Shown here: positions 14,527 to 15,987 of the stretch, one piece after another
How positions within the stretch are numbered: the first letter of the stretch is position 1
How the letters are laid out: the number at the start of each line of letters is the position of its first letter
From: Rhodocyclaceae bacterium
GTDB taxonomy: Bacteria; Pseudomonadota; Gammaproteobacteria; Burkholderiales; Rhodocyclaceae
Assembly: GCA_016791085.1 (NCBI GenBank)
Contig: JAEUNN010000092.1
Location: forward strand, 1 to 15,987
Direction of reading: 5' to 3'
Length of the DNA: 15,987 bases
Program-made: the position numbers and the translations under genes
Notes under the pieces: generated by a model
The model's input: the letters and a program-made list of their open reading frames with translations, nothing else
Told to the model about the DNA's origin: nothing
Databases searched by the model: none

Positions 14527-15987
14527 ATGGGCTCCCGCGTGCTGCGCGGCGACGGGCGCAGTGCCGCCACCGGCAAGGCTGCGGGCCGCGCCAGCGCCTT
14601 GAGGTCGGCGCGCGCGGGCGGCTGGGCCGGCTTGGCGGGCGGCTGCGCCTTGGTCACTTTGACCACCGGCGCTTCCGGCGCATCCGGCGGCACACCCAGG
14701 CTGCGCAGCGCGGCGGCCGTGATGCGCGCAAACACCGGCGCCGCCACGTCGCCGCCATAGTGCAGGCCGGCCGTGGGCTCATCTATCATGACCGCCACCA
14801 CCAGGCGCGGGTCGGAAGCCGGTGCGAAGCCGACGAAACTGGACACGTACTTGTGCGCATACACGCCGCCGTCCAGCTTGTGCGCGGTGCCGGTCTTGCC
14901 GGCCACGCGATAGCCGGGCACTTGCGCCTTGGGCGCCGTGCCGCCCGGCCCGACCGCCATTTCCAGCATGGCGCGCACTTCGCGTGCGGTTTGCGCCGAA
15001 TACACGCGCGTGCCGGCCGGCGTTTCGCCGTCCTGGCGCACCAGCGTGGGCGCCACCAGATCGCCGTCGCGCGCGAACACCATGTAAGCGTGCGCCAGCT
15101 GCACGAGGCTCACGCTGATGCCATGGCCATAGGACATGGTGGCCTGTTCGATCGGCTTCCAGAATTTCCAGGGGCGCAGGCGGCCGCCCACTTCGCCCGG
15201 GAAGCCGAGCTTCAGCGGTGCGCCGAAACCCAGCGCGTCAAAATTGTTCCACATGTCCTGAGCGGAAAGCATGGCCGCGACTTTTGCGGCCCCTACGTTG
15301 GAAGACTTCTGTATGACCTCGGCGACGGAAAGCACCCCATGCGGGTGCGCGTCGGAAATGGTGGCGCTGCCTATCGTGAGATGACCCGGTGCGGTCTGGA
15401 CCGGCGTATCGAAACGCACTTTACCCTGGTCCAGCGCAAGCGCAATTGTAAACGGCTTCAGCGTCGAGCCGGGCTCGAACGAATCGGTGAAGGCGCGGTT
15501 GCGCAATTGCTGGCCGGACAGCTTTTCGCGGTTGTTGGGGTTGTAGGTCGGCGCATTCACGAGCGCCAGAATTTCGCCGCTCTTGGCATCCAGCACCACC
15601 ACCGTGCCGGCTTTGGCGCGGTTGGCCGCGATGGCGTCCTGCAGCGCCGCATAGGCCTGATATTGCAGCTTGGCATCGACCGACAGGCGGATGTCCTGGC
15701 CTTCGCGCGGCGGCCGCACGCTTTCCACGTCCTCGATCACGGCGCCGCGGCGGTCCTTGATGACACGCCGGCTGCCGGCCTGGCCGGTCAGGCGCGCATC
15801 GAACGCCAGTTCCATGCCTTCCTGGCCGCGATCTTCCGCGCCGGTGAAGCCGATCAGATGCGCCGCCACTTCGCCGGACGGGTAATAGCGGCGGAATTCC
15901 GGCTGGTCGTGTATGCCGGGCAGCTTGAGCGCCATGACGCGGTCTGCCGTTTCCGGAGACACCTGGCGCTTGATGAATACGAAATCC
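14523..15987 (-). CDS. ftsI: Septal transpeptidase FtsI (PBP3), 5' end missing
   Basis: FtsI is the class B penicillin-binding protein that crosslinks new peptidoglycan at the septum, working with FtsW. The gene runs off the right edge; 487 codons are visible, starting FVFIKRQVSPE, and comparison with the position of the E. coli active site suggests that roughly 130 N-terminal residues, including the membrane anchor, lie outside. Visible are YYPSGEVAAHLIGFTG of the non-catalytic domain, then the transpeptidase motifs STLK (visible residues 174-177, with the active Ser), SSN (228-230) and KTGTA (364-368). The last 53 or so residues after SLGVPP form an Ala/Pro-rich, basic and probably disordered periplasmic tail. 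The stop overlaps the murE GTG. The GTG at 15962 is not the start. Confidence 0.97.
   Translation of the reverse strand, partial: DFVFIKRQVSPETADRVMALKLPGIHDQPEFRRYYPSGEVAAHLIGFTGAEDRGQEGMELAFDARLTGQAGSRRVIKDRRGAVIEDVESVRPPREGQDIRLSVDAKLQYQAYAALQDAIAANRAKAGTVVVLDAKSGEILALVNAPTYNPNNREKLSGQQLRNRAFTDSFEPGSTLKPFTIALALDQGKVRFDTPVQTAPGHLTIGSATISDAHPHGVLSVAEVIQKSSNVGAAKVAAMLSAQDMWNNFDALGFGAPLKLGFPGEVGGRLRPWKFWKPIEQATMSYGHGISVSLVQLAHAYMVFARDGDLVAPTLVRQDGETPAGTRVYSAQTAREVRAMLEMAVGPGGTAPKAQVPGYRVAGKTGTAHKLDGGVYAHKYVSSFVGFAPASDPRLVVAVMIDEPTAGLHYGGDVAAPVFARITAAALRSLGVPPDAPEAPVVKVTKAQPPAKPAQPPARADLKALARPAALPVAALRPSPRSTREPM

Noticed and set aside
13069..14760. A 563-codon open frame on the plus strand opposite murE and the end of ftsI
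   Set aside because: The same codon-bias effect; its composition is rich in Arg, Ala, His and Gln without domain signatures, and the minus-strand genes are unambiguous.

Overview
The window is the distal two thirds of a division and cell wall (dcw) cluster, read entirely from the minus strand. From right to left it encodes ftsI (5' end cut off by the window edge), murE, murF, mraY, murD, ftsW, murG, murC, ddl, ftsQ, ftsA and ftsZ. Gene order, high GC, the FtsZ tail (DIPAFLRKQAD) and the general character of FtsA, FtsW and MurG fit a betaproteobacterium. I cannot fix the genus. MurE carries the DNPR signature of the meso-diaminopimelate-adding enzymes, and Ddl has the Tyr expected of a D-Ala-D-Ala ligase, so the product is ordinary Gram-negative peptidoglycan. 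No murB lies between murC and ddl.

Layout: bases 15987-2540 are almost solid coding sequence. Successive genes overlap by 1-17 bases or are 2 bases apart, mostly through ATGA/GTGA junctions, so the block probably behaves as one translationally coupled transcript. The two exceptions are a 75-base murG-murC gap, which holds a strong GC-rich hairpin right before a weak murC ribosome binding site, and a 165-base AT-rich leader between ftsA and ftsZ, which has a promoter-like sequence and an excellent GGAGG site and is the likely place for extra ftsZ expression.

Bases 1-1198, downstream of ftsZ, hold no gene I can support. The lpxC gene that often follows ftsZ does not follow directly. The stretch has two parts: an AT-rich island (about 120-330) with two inverted repeats and a promoter-like sequence, and a GC-rich part (about 330-1198) with short unconvincing frames and several GC-rich palindromes. 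This is the least explained part of the window.

How the genes work together: MurC, MurD, MurE and MurF add L-Ala, D-Glu, meso-DAP and D-Ala-D-Ala (made by Ddl) to UDP-MurNAc. MraY and MurG turn the product into lipid I and lipid II. FtsW and FtsI polymerise and crosslink it at the septum. FtsQ, FtsA and FtsZ build and anchor the divisome. I see no mobile element, CRISPR array, tRNA, rRNA or new defence-type system. The core is a conventional dcw cluster and should be read as such.
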